Source of the DNA: VRUE01 sp963774555
Lineage (GTDB): Bacteria > Actinomycetota > Thermoleophilia > Solirubrobacterales > 70-9
DNA: 64,000 nt
Reading direction: 5' to 3'
NCBI GenBank assembly: GCA_963774555.1
Contig: CAVZFL010000001.1
Location: 806,001-870,000 of the forward strand
In this document: positions 9,864 to 17,760 of the stretch, one piece after another
How the letters are laid out: each line of letters begins with the position of its first letter
Position numbering within the stretch: position 1 is the first letter of the stretch
Notes under the pieces: model-generated
What the model was told of the DNA's origin: nothing
What the model saw: the letters and a program-made list of their open reading frames with translations, nothing else
Database searches by the model: none
Position numbers and translations under genes: made by a program

Positions 9864-11155
9864 GCTGCGGAAACGGCGAGGCGCTGCTCGTCGCGACCAC
9901 CTTGTAGGAGGCTCCGGAGGGATTCGCCAATGGCTCGTGCAAGCGTTGGCGGCACCGCGTTTCCGACCTGTCGGTATCGAGAGTGCCGCGCTCCGTTCTT
10001 GTATTGCCCCGGTGTGCCGGGGGGTGCGGTAGTGAAGTGGTAATGGTCCGGGAAACCCTGCAGCCGCGCGGCCTCGCGAACAGACAGCCCCCTTAGGAGG
10101 CTGTAGTGGTACGCAAAGTCCGCCTTCGTGTTGACGGTCCACGCGAGGCGATCTGGATGCAGGCGGCGGTAGGCGTAGAAGTGGCGGCGGGCAAGCGTCT
10201 TGCCGTTGCCGGCTGGACCCCACCTCCGGCCATTGAGGTAACGGTTCAGCAGATGGTCTGGGAGGTCATGGATGTTGCCTCCGGGTGGAATTGCTTTGAG
10301 CCGTCGAACGGTGTCATCCCTGATGCGGGAGGGCTCATGATCCTGGGGCACCTCGCTCATCTTCCTGGCCGCTTTCTGGAATGCCGACCCAGGCGCTCCA
10401 GAGTAGGAGGGGCCGGACTCGAGTAGATCGCTGAGGGCCTGGCTGACTGTGACGGCACGCAGGTCGGTGGGGTCCAACAGCGCCTCCCGCAGCTCTGCGG
10501 CTAGCGGTCCTGGCGCTGTGCGCTTCCGTGCTCCGGCCTCCGCCAGCAGCCGCGTGAGTCCAGAGCCTTCGGGGAGGGCCGGGTCTCCAAGGGTTCGCTC
10601 GGCTCCGATGAACACCAGCCGGGGTCGTCGTTGGGGGGTGCCGAAGTCGCCCGCGTCCAGCACGCCGGATACGACCTGGTATCGGCCCCCAAGGGACAGG
10701 TCTCTCTCGATCTGGCGACGCACCGCTCCTCCCTCGAGCTGATTCAGGCCGGGAACGTTCTCGAGGATCAGGGTGCGGGGGCGAAGCTCCTTCAAGACAC
10801 GCACGAACTCCCGGTACAGTCGGTTGCGGGGGTCCCCCAGCAGCCGGTCATGGTTGTGGATCTGGCTGAAGGACTGGCAGGGGGGGCCACCAGCGAGGAG
10901 ATCGAGCTGCTCCGATCCTGCTGCCTCAACGATCTCGCGGTGGTTGCCCGGCTTTGTGAGGTCCCCCTCCACGACGATCGTGCCCGGATGGTTCAGGCGA
11001 AAGGTCGCGCATCCATCCGGATCATGGTCCGCTGCGGCCAAGACCCGGAAGCCAGCCTCGCGCAGGCCATAGCTCAGGCCTCCAGCACCGCAGAACAGGT
11101 CGATTGCGGTCAGCCCAGTGAGGCTGCAATCTGTTGTGTCCATGGAGTTCTTCAT
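9860..11155 (-). CDS. DNA (cytosine-5) methyltransferase, Dcm type
   Basis: The 431-residue protein holds the m5C methylase motifs in order. They are I (DLFCGAGG, residues 19-26), IV (GGPPCQSFS, with catalytic Cys93), VI (ENVPGL), VIII (QRRPR) and X (QVGNAVPP near the C terminus). The variable target-recognition region lies between VIII and X. It protects host DNA at the sites cut by the partner nuclease, whose start overlaps this stop by ATGA. Start ATG 11155 has GAAGGT just upstream, and longer in-frame extension shows no family match. Together with vsr and the nuclease it forms a complete type II m5C module. Confidence 0.93.
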   Translation of the reverse strand: MKNSMDTTDCSLTGLTAIDLFCGAGGLSYGLREAGFRVLAAADHDPDGCATFRLNHPGTIVVEGDLTKPGNHREIVEAAGSEQLDLLAGGPPCQSFSQIHNHDRLLGDPRNRLYREFVRVLKELRPRTLILENVPGLNQLEGGAVRRQIERDLSLGGRYQVVSGVLDAGDFGTPQRRPRLVFIGAERTLGDPALPEGSGLTRLLAEAGARKRTAPGPLAAELREALLDPTDLRAVTVSQALSDLLESGPSYSGAPGSAFQKAARKMSEVPQDHEPSRIRDDTVRRLKAIPPGGNIHDLPDHLLNRYLNGRRWGPAGNGKTLARRHFYAYRRLHPDRLAWTVNTKADFAYHYSLLRGLSVREAARLQGFPDHYHFTTAPPGTPGQYKNGARHSRYRQVGNAVPPTLARAIGESLRSLLQGGRDEQRLAVSAA

Positions 11156-11282
11156 ACCTTCGCCCAGCGAGGAATCGAGCAGGGAACGCGCAGCGCGAGT
11201 GCCGAAGACTAAGAAGCAAAGCGGACGCGGCCGGCCACCGATCTCCGAGACAAAGACAGCTACATCGAAAGCGGGTGGGCCT

Positions 11283-11296
11283 GGAGGGACCCCTCC
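11283..11296 (-). terminator. Hairpin after the R2-like oxidase gene
   Basis: GGAGGG and CCCTCC form a 6-bp GC stem with a two-base centre, 24 nt beyond the oxidase stop and upstream of the methyltransferase gene on the same strand. It has no T tail, so its terminator role is only a positional inference. The rest of 11156-11319 shows no gene. Confidence 0.3.
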
Positions 11297-11319
11297 TCGG
11301 TCGCTCTGCCGACGCTCCG

Positions 11320-12603
11320 CTAACCGAAGACTTTGCGCATCCGCGCGATCTCGCGGATCGGGCCGCGGGGCCGGATCCGCCGCGTCAGGATCATCTTCAG
11401 CGGGTTGGCGTCGGGCTTGCCGGTGGCGACGAAGTCGGCCCAACTCGCCTCTAGGACCAGGGTCGGGTTAGGCGCTTCACCCGGCTCGACGCGGGTCGAG
11501 CCGTTGTCGATCGTCAGGTGCCAGGGCTCGGCGTCGGTGAAGCGGTACTGGTAGACGAGCGGCGAGCCGTTGGCGGCCTTGGGGTTGGCGACCCGCATCA
11601 CCACGTCGAAGTAGAGGCGCTGCAGCTCGGGCGAGGACTCCGGCACCGCGTCGGGCGGCCCGAGGATGCCGCCCATCATCAGCTGCACCTGGCGCTCGGC
11701 GATCTCGCGCTCGTCCGCCTCGGGGTCGAAGGGGAAGACTCCGGGGGGCATCTCCTCGGTCGGGTAGCCGATCGTGCGCCAGCGCTGGCGGATCAGCTTG
11801 AGGCCGAAGGCGAAGATGTCCTCGAGCGAGAAGCCGTAGCACTCGGTGTAGGAGCGGTCCATGTTGGGCGGGTAGAAGACGGCCGGCCCGTAGGGCAGCG
11901 TTTCGCGCAGCAGCTCGACCACGGCGGCTTTGCATTCCTCCCCCTGGGGATGCTCGTCGCTGAGCAGCTCGGAGAGCACCTTGACGCCGAAGCCGATGTG
12001 GCGCTGCTCGTCGCGGGAGACGTTGGCCATGCCCTCGCTGAAGCCGGGCATCGTGTCTTCGGAGGCGAAGAAGTCCTCGATGAAGTGCTGGCCGGGCTGG
12101 GCCAGGGAGCCCTCGACGATCAGGTGATAGAGCGTGATCGCCTGCGCGTACTTGGGCAGCGAGCGGTCCTTGCGCAGTTCCTCGGCCATCAGGTCGAGGC
12201 GGTCGAAGATGCCGCGGTAGCCCCAGTTCAGCTGCGGCAGGGTGGAGGAGAGGGTCTGCTGGATCGAGTCGCCGCCGACCCCGATCACCTCCTTGAAGAA
12301 GCGGTGGAAGAAGACCGAGTGGCGGACCTCGTCGACCTGCTGGGTGGCGAGGAAGTAGGACTGCTCCTCGCTCGGCGCGGCGGTGATGTAGGGGGCGAGG
12401 GTGTCGGCGACGCGGTCCTCGCCGTAGAAGAACATCGAGTAGATCCACATCGCCGAGCGCCGCTGGATCTCGCTGAGGCCCTGCCACCCCTCCTTGTCCT
12501 TGGAGAAGTCGATGTCGTAGGCGCTCCAGTTGCCCCCCTCCCAGCGCTTGTAGAGGTCCTCGTAGGTGACGCTGTCCATCAGGCTCTGCGACGCGACGCT
12601 CAT
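11320..12603 (-). CDS. R2-like diiron oxidase with C-terminal SCP2 domain
   Basis: Residues 1 to about 300 form a ferritin-like ribonucleotide-reductase R2/R2lox fold. Likely metal ligands are Glu62 (YGEDRVAD), Glu92 and His95 (VDEVRHS), a Glu in VEGSLAQ, and Glu/His in SRDEQRHIGFG. No reductase large subunit is nearby, so an R2lox-type ligand-binding oxidase is favoured over true RNR. The last 100 or so residues (WHLTIDNGSTRVEPGEAPNP onward) match SCP2 sterol-carrier domains, hinting at a lipid-like ligand. ATG 12603 has AAAAGGAGAG before it. A perfect 10+10 palindrome lies 50-71 nt upstream, so TetR/FadR-type control is likely. Confidence 0.82.
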   Translation of the reverse strand: MSVASQSLMDSVTYEDLYKRWEGGNWSAYDIDFSKDKEGWQGLSEIQRRSAMWIYSMFFYGEDRVADTLAPYITAAPSEEQSYFLATQQVDEVRHSVFFHRFFKEVIGVGGDSIQQTLSSTLPQLNWGYRGIFDRLDLMAEELRKDRSLPKYAQAITLYHLIVEGSLAQPGQHFIEDFFASEDTMPGFSEGMANVSRDEQRHIGFGVKVLSELLSDEHPQGEECKAAVVELLRETLPYGPAVFYPPNMDRSYTECYGFSLEDIFAFGLKLIRQRWRTIGYPTEEMPPGVFPFDPEADEREIAERQVQLMMGGILGPPDAVPESSPELQRLYFDVVMRVANPKAANGSPLVYQYRFTDAEPWHLTIDNGSTRVEPGEAPNPTLVLEASWADFVATGKPDANPLKMILTRRIRPRGPIREIARMRKVFG

Positions 12604-12652
12604 CTCTCTCCTTTTGCTGGCTGCGACGGGGCTGCTCGGGGAGGTTACCGGC

Positions 12653-12674
12653 AAACTGGCTGGTCAGCCAGTTT
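12653..12674. promoter_or_regulatory. Perfect palindromic operator
   Basis: Arms AAACTGGCTG and CAGCCAGTTT are exact reverse complements around a two-base GT centre. The site sits between the divergent R2-like oxidase and the first FKBP gene. Size and symmetry fit a TetR- or FadR-type repressor dimer. Its core resembles the GGCTGG/CCAGCC palindrome before the MMPL gene. Confidence 0.6.
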
Positions 12675-12739
12675 GATCGGAGTGACTTCGTCACATAGCC
12701 GCTGCGGAGCCGCTTCGCCGTAGGGAATACCATGTACTA

Positions 12740-13242
12740 ATGAAGAACATTGCATCAATCAGCATCGTCTTGTTGGGACTGGGTCTTTCTGCCTGCGGAA
12801 GCGATCAACCGGAGCCGACCTCTCAACCGCAGCAACGCCCGGCAAGGCAGGCGGAGGCTCCCGCCAATGGCGACAAGGCGAGCGCCATTCCCACAGTCGA
12901 CATTCCTCCGGGCCCACCCCCAAGCACCTGATCGTCAGGGAGCTGAAGAAAGGCTCCGGCAAAGTCGCGGTTCGGGGCGATCTCCTCTGGGCGCGTTTCG
13001 TGGCCTACGACTTCAAAACCAAAGACGTCTACTACGACTTTTGGAACGCGAATACGGTGTATTCGTTCATCCTCGGCAACGGCACCGTCCGCAAGGGCTT
13101 GGAGATCGGCTTGAAAGGGATAAGGGCCGGCGGGCGCCGCGAACTGATCATGCCCTCCAGGCTTGCCTACGGAAAAGGCGCCTTGGCCTTCGTCTTCGAA
13201 CTGATCAAGATCGGAGGGTCGGAACCGCAATCTGGCGCTTGA
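12740..13242 (+). pseudogene. FKBP-like lipoprotein 1, frameshifted and degenerate
   Basis: An N-terminal lipoprotein signal (lipobox LSAC, residues 16-19) and a Pro/Gln-rich linker read in one frame and stop at 12931. The FKBP domain continues in another frame (HLIVRELKKGSGKVAV, then AGGRRELIMPSRLAYG). Adding one base at the C run 12917-12921 restores GPPPKHL, matching the GPPPKKL joint of the intact paralogues. The domain has lost the VIPGWDQG active-site segment (here VRKGLEIGL), so catalytic activity is doubtful even if repaired. TACCAT ends 6 nt before ATG. The 3' end overlaps the convergent acyl-CoA ligase by 38 nt. Confidence 0.72.
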
Positions 13243-14707
13243 GGATCTTGCCGGTGGGGCCCTTGGGCAGCTCGTCTATGAACCAGACCAGGCGCGGGTA
13301 CTTGTAGGCGGCGATGCGCTCCTTGACGTAGGCGCCGACCTCCTCGGCGGCCAGCTCCTCGCCCTCGTGGAGGACGACCGCGGCGCCGATCTCCTCGCCC
13401 CACTCGTCGTGGGGGACGCCGACCACAGCCGCTTCGCGGATCTTCGGGTGCTCGTAGAGCACCTCCTCGACCTCGCGCGGGTAGACGTTGTAGCCGCCGC
13501 GGATGATCAGGTCCTTCTTGCGGTCGACGATGTAGAAGTAGCCGTCCTCGTCGGTGCGGGCCATGTCGCCGCTGTGGAACCAGCCGCCCCGCATCGCCTC
13601 CGCGGTGGCCTCGGGGCGCTGCCAGTAGCCCTTCATGATGTTGTGGCCGCGAATCACGATCTCGCCGACCTCGCCCTGGGCCACCGGGTTGTCGTCCTCG
13701 TCGACGACCTGCATCTCGACCCCCTCGATCGGGGTGCCGATCGAGCCCGCCTTGCGCTCGCGGTCGGGGTGGTTGGAGCAGGCGACCGGCGAGGTCTCCG
13801 AGAGCCCGTAGCCCTCCATCACCTTCGCCCCGAAGGCCTCTTCGAAGCCGCGCAGGACCTCGACCGGCATCGAGGCACCGCCGGTGATGCAGATGCGCAG
13901 CGAGGAGGTGTCGAAGCTCTCGCGCTCGGGGTGGTGCAGCAGCGCCCCGTACATCGTCGGCACCCCGTAGAAGTGGGTGACGCCGTCGCGCTGCATCGTT
14001 GCCAGCGCCTCGCCCGGGTCGAACCTGGGGACCAGGGTGAGGCAGGCGCCCACCATCAGCGATGCGTTCATGCTCACCGTCTGCCCGAAGGAGTGGAAGA
14101 GGGGCAGCGCGCCGAGGACGACGTCGCCCCGGGAGATCTCGGAGGTGGTGCGGCTGGAGACGTCGGCGTTGCGGAAGAGGTTCAGGTGCGTCAGCTCGGC
14201 GCCCTTGGGCTTGCCGGTCGTGCCTGACGTGTAGAGGATCACCGCGGTGTCGTCCTCGGCTGTTTCGAAGAGGCCGGGCGTGGGCTCGCGCTCGGCGAGC
14301 AGCGCGGCGAAGGAGGCCGGCTCGACCTCGATCGTCTCCGCTCCGGCGTCGGCCGCGCCCGCCGCGGCCTCCTCGACGAAGCCATGCCAGGCGAGCAGCA
14401 GCTCGGCGCCGGAGTCCTCGAGGTAGAAAGCGATCTCGCGCCGCTTCAGCAGCACGTTCATCGGCACGACCGCGCCGCCCGCCCGCAGCACTCCGTAGTA
14501 GGCGACCGGGAACTCGGGCACGTTGGGCAGCATCACCCCAACCCGGTCGCCCGGCTCGAGCCCCTTCTCGCGCAGCAGGGTCGCCAGGCGGGCGCTGCGC
14601 TCGTCGAGCTCGCCGTAGCTGAGCTCAACCTCGCCGAGGCGGATCGCCGGGCTCTGCGGCGACCGCTCGGCGCTCTCGCTCAGCAGCGATGCGAGATTGA
14701 GGCCCAC
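13205..14707 (-). CDS. Long-chain fatty-acid/acyl-CoA ligase
   Basis: This is an ANL-superfamily adenylating enzyme (500 residues) that makes an acyl-adenylate and then the CoA thioester. Visible motifs are the P-loop YTSGTTGKPKGAELTH (near residue 170), GYGLSETSPV, SGDMARTDEDGYFYIVDRKKD, and the C-terminal catalytic Lys segment PTGKILKR. GTG 14707 is preferred: AGGGACGAG lies just upstream and the protein then begins at the usual family N terminus. It starts 7 nt after the stop of the small ABM-type gene, so the two form an operon. It could serve fatty-acid activation; the chain length is not readable. Confidence 0.9.
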   Translation of the reverse strand: MGLNLASLLSESAERSPQSPAIRLGEVELSYGELDERSARLATLLREKGLEPGDRVGVMLPNVPEFPVAYYGVLRAGGAVVPMNVLLKRREIAFYLEDSGAELLLAWHGFVEEAAAGAADAGAETIEVEPASFAALLAEREPTPGLFETAEDDTAVILYTSGTTGKPKGAELTHLNLFRNADVSSRTTSEISRGDVVLGALPLFHSFGQTVSMNASLMVGACLTLVPRFDPGEALATMQRDGVTHFYGVPTMYGALLHHPERESFDTSSLRICITGGASMPVEVLRGFEEAFGAKVMEGYGLSETSPVACSNHPDRERKAGSIGTPIEGVEMQVVDEDDNPVAQGEVGEIVIRGHNIMKGYWQRPEATAEAMRGGWFHSGDMARTDEDGYFYIVDRKKDLIIRGGYNVYPREVEEVLYEHPKIREAAVVGVPHDEWGEEIGAAVVLHEGEELAAEEVGAYVKERIAAYKYPRLVWFIDELPKGPTGKILKRQIAVPTLRS

Positions 14708-14714
14708 CTCGTCC

Positions 14715-15002
14715 CTACGGCTTCTCGAAGTTGTGAACCGGGAACTCCTTGATGTCCGGCGGGCCCTGGGGCGCGCGGTCGCCAAGCGCCTGGATCGTCG
14801 GGCCGAGTCGGCTCTGCTGGAAGCGGTCGAAGTGGTCGCGGGACTCCCAGAAGTCGATCACGCCCCAGCCGCCGTCGATCGGCCCGGCTGAATGGAAGAT
14901 CAGCCCCTCGGGCGGGTTCTCGGCGATCCCCATCTCGGTGTGCACCGCCTCGTACTGGTCCTGCGTGCCGCCGTCGAACTTCAACCTCATGCCTACCGCC
15001 AT
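14715..15002 (-). CDS. Small ABM-like (dimeric alpha-beta barrel) protein
   Basis: This 95-residue protein has the size and pattern of antibiotic-biosynthesis-monooxygenase-like ferredoxin folds. It shows alternating strands, a Trp-rich GGWGVIDFWESRDHFDRF centre, and a C-terminal HNFEKP. Such proteins may be cofactor-free oxygenases or merely ligand-binding, and no catalytic residue can be assigned. ATG 15002 has a strong AAGGAGGAG site upstream. It lies directly before the acyl-CoA ligase gene and is probably cotranscribed with it. Confidence 0.7.
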   Translation of the reverse strand: MAVGMRLKFDGGTQDQYEAVHTEMGIAENPPEGLIFHSAGPIDGGWGVIDFWESRDHFDRFQQSRLGPTIQALGDRAPQGPPDIKEFPVHNFEKP

Positions 15003-15093
15003 TGCTGCTCCTCCTTCTTCGTGTTTCCCGGTCGGGCGAGCATAGCCTCGCTTCGCCACCCAGGTGACGTTCGTGCCCGGATATGCTCAATCG

Positions 15094-15456
15094 ATGGACG
15101 ACCTGGGGCAGCCGAGTTCCTACATGGCGTTGAAGCAGGGCGCGCCGGTGTACTCGAGCGACGGCGAGAGGTTGGGCAAGGTGGTGAAGGTGCTTCGCGA
15201 CCTCGACGCCGACGTCTTCGACGGGGTCGTCTTCGACACCACCGCCGGACCGGGCGGGCACCGCTTCGTCGACGGTCCTGAGGTGGCGGAGATCTACGAC
15301 GACGGTGTGGTGCTGAAACTCTCGGCGGCGGAGGCAGCAGCGCTGCCGTCGCCCGCCGCCAACCCCGGATCGCTGAGCGTCAAGCCCGGCGATCTGGCCG
15401 GTGGCGGAGGCGGGTTCCTGCGACGCGCCTGGAACTCGATCTCGGGCAAGCGCTGA
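15094..15456 (+). CDS. PRC-barrel domain protein
   Basis: The 120-residue product begins with a barrel-like segment (VYSSDGERLGKVVKVLRDL) typical of PRC-barrel proteins. These occur in RimM and as stand-alone stress or RNA-linked proteins. The C terminus is Gly/Pro/Ala-rich, and no partner domain is visible. ATG 15094 is chosen because TATGCT ends 6 nt before it; GTG 15064 in frame is less likely. It stands alone between the acyl-CoA ligase pair and the main FKBP cluster, and no functional tie to either is seen. Confidence 0.65.
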   Translation: MDDLGQPSSYMALKQGAPVYSSDGERLGKVVKVLRDLDADVFDGVVFDTTAGPGGHRFVDGPEVAEIYDDGVVLKLSAAEAAALPSPAANPGSLSVKPGDLAGGGGGFLRRAWNSISGKR

Positions 15457-15501
15457 GGGTCGCGCGCGATTGCTCGGGAGAATTGCGTAGGATCTTCCGC
15501 C

Positions 15502-16051
15502 GTGAAGCGCTTGAGCCTGATCCTTCTCGCCTGTGTCGCTCTGGCTGTGGCCGGCTGCGGCGGCAGCGACAACTCCTCGTCGTCCAGCGAATCGACTGCT
15601 TCGACGTCGAGCGAATCGAGTCCCGCTGAATCGACCAGCAAGCGAATCGAAGGCACCCAAGTCGAGCCCGAGCGCGAAGAAGACGGCGCCGAAGGTGACG
15701 GTGCCGAAGGGCCCGCCGCCGAAGAAGCTCGAGATCAAGGAAATCGAAGAAGGGACCGGCGCCGAAGCCAAAGCCGGCGACGAAGTCTCGGTTCAGTACG
15801 CCGGCGTCGGCTACGAAAGCGGCGAAGAATTCGATTCCTCCTGGAGCCGCGGTGCGGAACCGTTCACCTTCGGCCTCGGTGCTGGCCAGGTGATTCCCGG
15901 CTGGGACCAGGGCGTCGAAGGGATGAAGGTCGGCGGGCGCCGCGAGCTGATCATCCCGCCCGAACTCGCCTATGGCGAAGCGGGGTCGCCGCCGGCGATC
16001 GGCCCCAACGAAACTCTGATCTTCGTGATCGACCTGGTCGCGGTCAAATAG
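15502..16051 (+). pseudogene. FKBP-type PPIase lipoprotein 2, frameshifted linker
   Basis: The signal peptide with lipobox VAGC and a Ser-rich linker read from GTG 15502. The remainder (SKAPKSSPSAKK, GPPPKKLEIKEIEEGTG, then the FKBP domain to 16051) is in another frame. The join falls near 15638-15645 and is explained by one extra base. The domain itself is the most canonical of the set: GEEFDSSW, GQVIPGWDQGVEGMKVGG, RRELIIPPELAYG, and the 80s loop PPAIGPNETLIF. Enzymatically it should be competent if the frame is real. TAGGAT precedes the start. It may be a pseudogene, a sequence error, or a domain still made from an internal start. Confidence 0.72.
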
Positions 16052-16104
16052 ACGCCGCGTCCCCTCGCAACTCTCGGTACGGCTTCATTAACTAAGATCA
16101 ATGC

Positions 16105-16614
16105 GTGAAGTTTTTCACGCTAATCAGCATCGTCTTCGTTTCGGCCGCGGTGAGCGCTTGCGGCGGCAGCAGCTCATCGGACGGCGGCGGCCAGCCGGCA
16201 AGCGCGGCAACGACCACGGCGAAGCTGCTGAAGCCGAAGTCGAAACCGGTGCTGGTGCCGCCCAAGGGCCCACCGCCGAAGAAGCTGGTGATTCGGGACG
16301 TGAAGGTGGGCTCGGGGCCCGTCGCCGAAGCCGGCGACGAAGTCACCGCCGAATACACCGGCTACAACTACGTCAATCACGAAGAGTTCACCAACCACGC
16401 GCACGCTTGGGACAAAGGGGAACCGCTCGTCTTCACGATCGGCGCCGGCGAAGTGATCAAAGGGATGGACCAGGGCGTCGAGGGGATGAAGGTCGGCGGG
16501 CGCCGCGAACTGGTCATCCCGTCCAACCTCGCCTACGGCAACGTGAGCCCGCCGCCCGAGGTGGGCCCGAATGAAACGGTGATCTACTTCGTCGAACTGC
16601 TCGGGATCGGCTAG
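16105..16614 (+). CDS. FKBP-type PPIase lipoprotein 3
   Basis: This is an intact 169-residue FKBP-family peptidyl-prolyl isomerase, predicted to be tethered outside the membrane. A signal peptide ends in lipobox VSAC, then a Ser/Ala/Thr linker, then GPPPKKLVIRDVKVGSG and the FKBP fold. Active-site positions are mostly present (EAGDEVTAEYTGYNY, AGEVIKGMDQGVEGMKVGG, LAYG), but the Trp at the base of the pocket is Met (KGMDQG in place of GWDQG). TAAGAT ends 6 nt before GTG 16105, a leaderless pattern. It lies 53 nt after paralogue 2 and 12 nt before paralogue 4. Confidence 0.85.
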   Translation: MKFFTLISIVFVSAAVSACGGSSSSDGGGQPASAATTTAKLLKPKSKPVLVPPKGPPPKKLVIRDVKVGSGPVAEAGDEVTAEYTGYNYVNHEEFTNHAHAWDKGEPLVFTIGAGEVIKGMDQGVEGMKVGGRRELVIPSNLAYGNVSPPPEVGPNETVIYFVELLGIG

Positions 16615-16626
16615 CGGCGACTCGCC

Positions 16627-17202
16627 ATGGCATTTGCCTGTGTTGACGGTCAGAGGCTGAAGGGGCTATTGGCATTGCTCGGCGCGTCGTCGCTGCTGGT
16701 CGGGTGCGGCGGCGACAGTTCGTCTACCGGGCGCAGCGCCTCCAGCACAGGGGAACGCAGCACGTCCAATACGGCGACTGTTGCCAAGACAAGCCCTCGG
16801 CCGTCGTGTGGTCCGCCGACCAGGAGCATGATCTCGACCGGAAGGCCCGGAGCGAAGATCGAAGGCGAGCCGAGCCTTCGATCTCCCTGCGGCCCGCCGC
16901 CGAAGAAGCTCGTCGTCAGGGACATCAAGAGGGGGACGGGGCGCACCGCGACCGTTGGCGATGAAATCAGCCTTCGATATGCGGGGGCCGAATATGGGAC
17001 TTCCGCGGTCACCTATGGGTCATGGCTTCATCCTGCGATCTCGATCGAGCTGGGCGCCAAGACCCGGACTGAAGGCCTGGAAAGAGGGGTGCGGGGAATG
17101 AGGGCGGGCGGCCGGCGGGAGCTGATCGTGCCCGCGGCCCTCACCGAAGGACACGGTGCGCTGCTCTACATCGTCGATCTGGTTAAAGTCGAACCAGGCT
17201 GA
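16627..17202 (+). CDS. FKBP-like lipoprotein 4, divergent
   Basis: The 191-residue paralogue has a signal peptide with LVGC lipobox, a long Ser/Thr/Pro linker with two extra Cys, then GPPPKKLVVRDIKRGTG and an FKBP-like core. The active-site strand is poorly conserved (TRTEGLERGVRGMRAGG), and the loop before it is unlike FKBP. It may have kept only the fold, as a chaperone or binding role, rather than isomerase activity. The ORF is intact. It follows paralogue 3 by 12 nt, so cotranscription is likely. Confidence 0.75.
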   Translation: MAFACVDGQRLKGLLALLGASSLLVGCGGDSSSTGRSASSTGERSTSNTATVAKTSPRPSCGPPTRSMISTGRPGAKIEGEPSLRSPCGPPPKKLVVRDIKRGTGRTATVGDEISLRYAGAEYGTSAVTYGSWLHPAISIELGAKTRTEGLERGVRGMRAGGRRELIVPAALTEGHGALLYIVDLVKVEPG

Positions 17203-17224
17203 GGCTCCCGTGGATCGTCGAGTC

Positions 17225-17725
17225 ATGAGAGCTTTGAGCTCACTCTGCGGGCTTTGCGCGGTGCTTGCCTTCGCTGCCTGCGGCAATGGTAATCCCGCCA
17301 ACGGATCCGCCGAATCGGGTGAATCGCGTCCGGTCGAGCCAGGCCCGGACAGGCCGAAGCCACAGCCTTCGATATCCGGGTCGCCACCCCGGAAGCTCAC
17401 GGTAAAGGATCTGAAACGCGGCTCGGGAGCCGCGGCCAAATACGGCGACGAGCTCACGATCGAATACGTGGGCTTCGACTACCGGACCGGGAGGGAGTTC
17501 GACGCTCAGACCCACCACTGGGGATACGGCAAACCGGCCGTGTTCGAGCTCGGTGCCCGAGAAGCTGTGCCGGGCTGGGATCCCGGCCTGAAGGGGATGA
17601 AGGTAGGGGGTCTGCGCGAACTGACGATCCCGCCTCGCCTGGCCTACGGCAGCGGGATCGCGCCGGAAGGCGTGCGCCCGAGCGACACGGTGGTCTTCGT
17701 CTTCGAACTGGTCGGGATCAAATAG
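17225..17725 (+). CDS. FKBP-type PPIase lipoprotein 5
   Basis: An intact 166-residue exported FKBP: signal peptide with lipobox FAAC, Pro-rich linker, then PPRKLTVKDLKRGSG and an FKBP domain near consensus (GREFDA, AVPGWDPGLKGMKVGG, IPPRLAYG, 80s loop GVRPSDTVVFVF). ATG 17225 gives a normal signal peptide; GTG 17210 is an alternative. It ends the tandem array. After paralogue 2 it has the best-preserved pocket, including the Trp of PGWDPG. All five share the same layout, so they arose by duplication. Confidence 0.85.
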   Translation: MRALSSLCGLCAVLAFAACGNGNPANGSAESGESRPVEPGPDRPKPQPSISGSPPRKLTVKDLKRGSGAAAKYGDELTIEYVGFDYRTGREFDAQTHHWGYGKPAVFELGAREAVPGWDPGLKGMKVGGLRELTIPPRLAYGSGIAPEGVRPSDTVVFVFELVGIK

Positions 17726-17760
17726 GCAATCGCCGCGGCGGCAAGCGATCATTTGACGAC

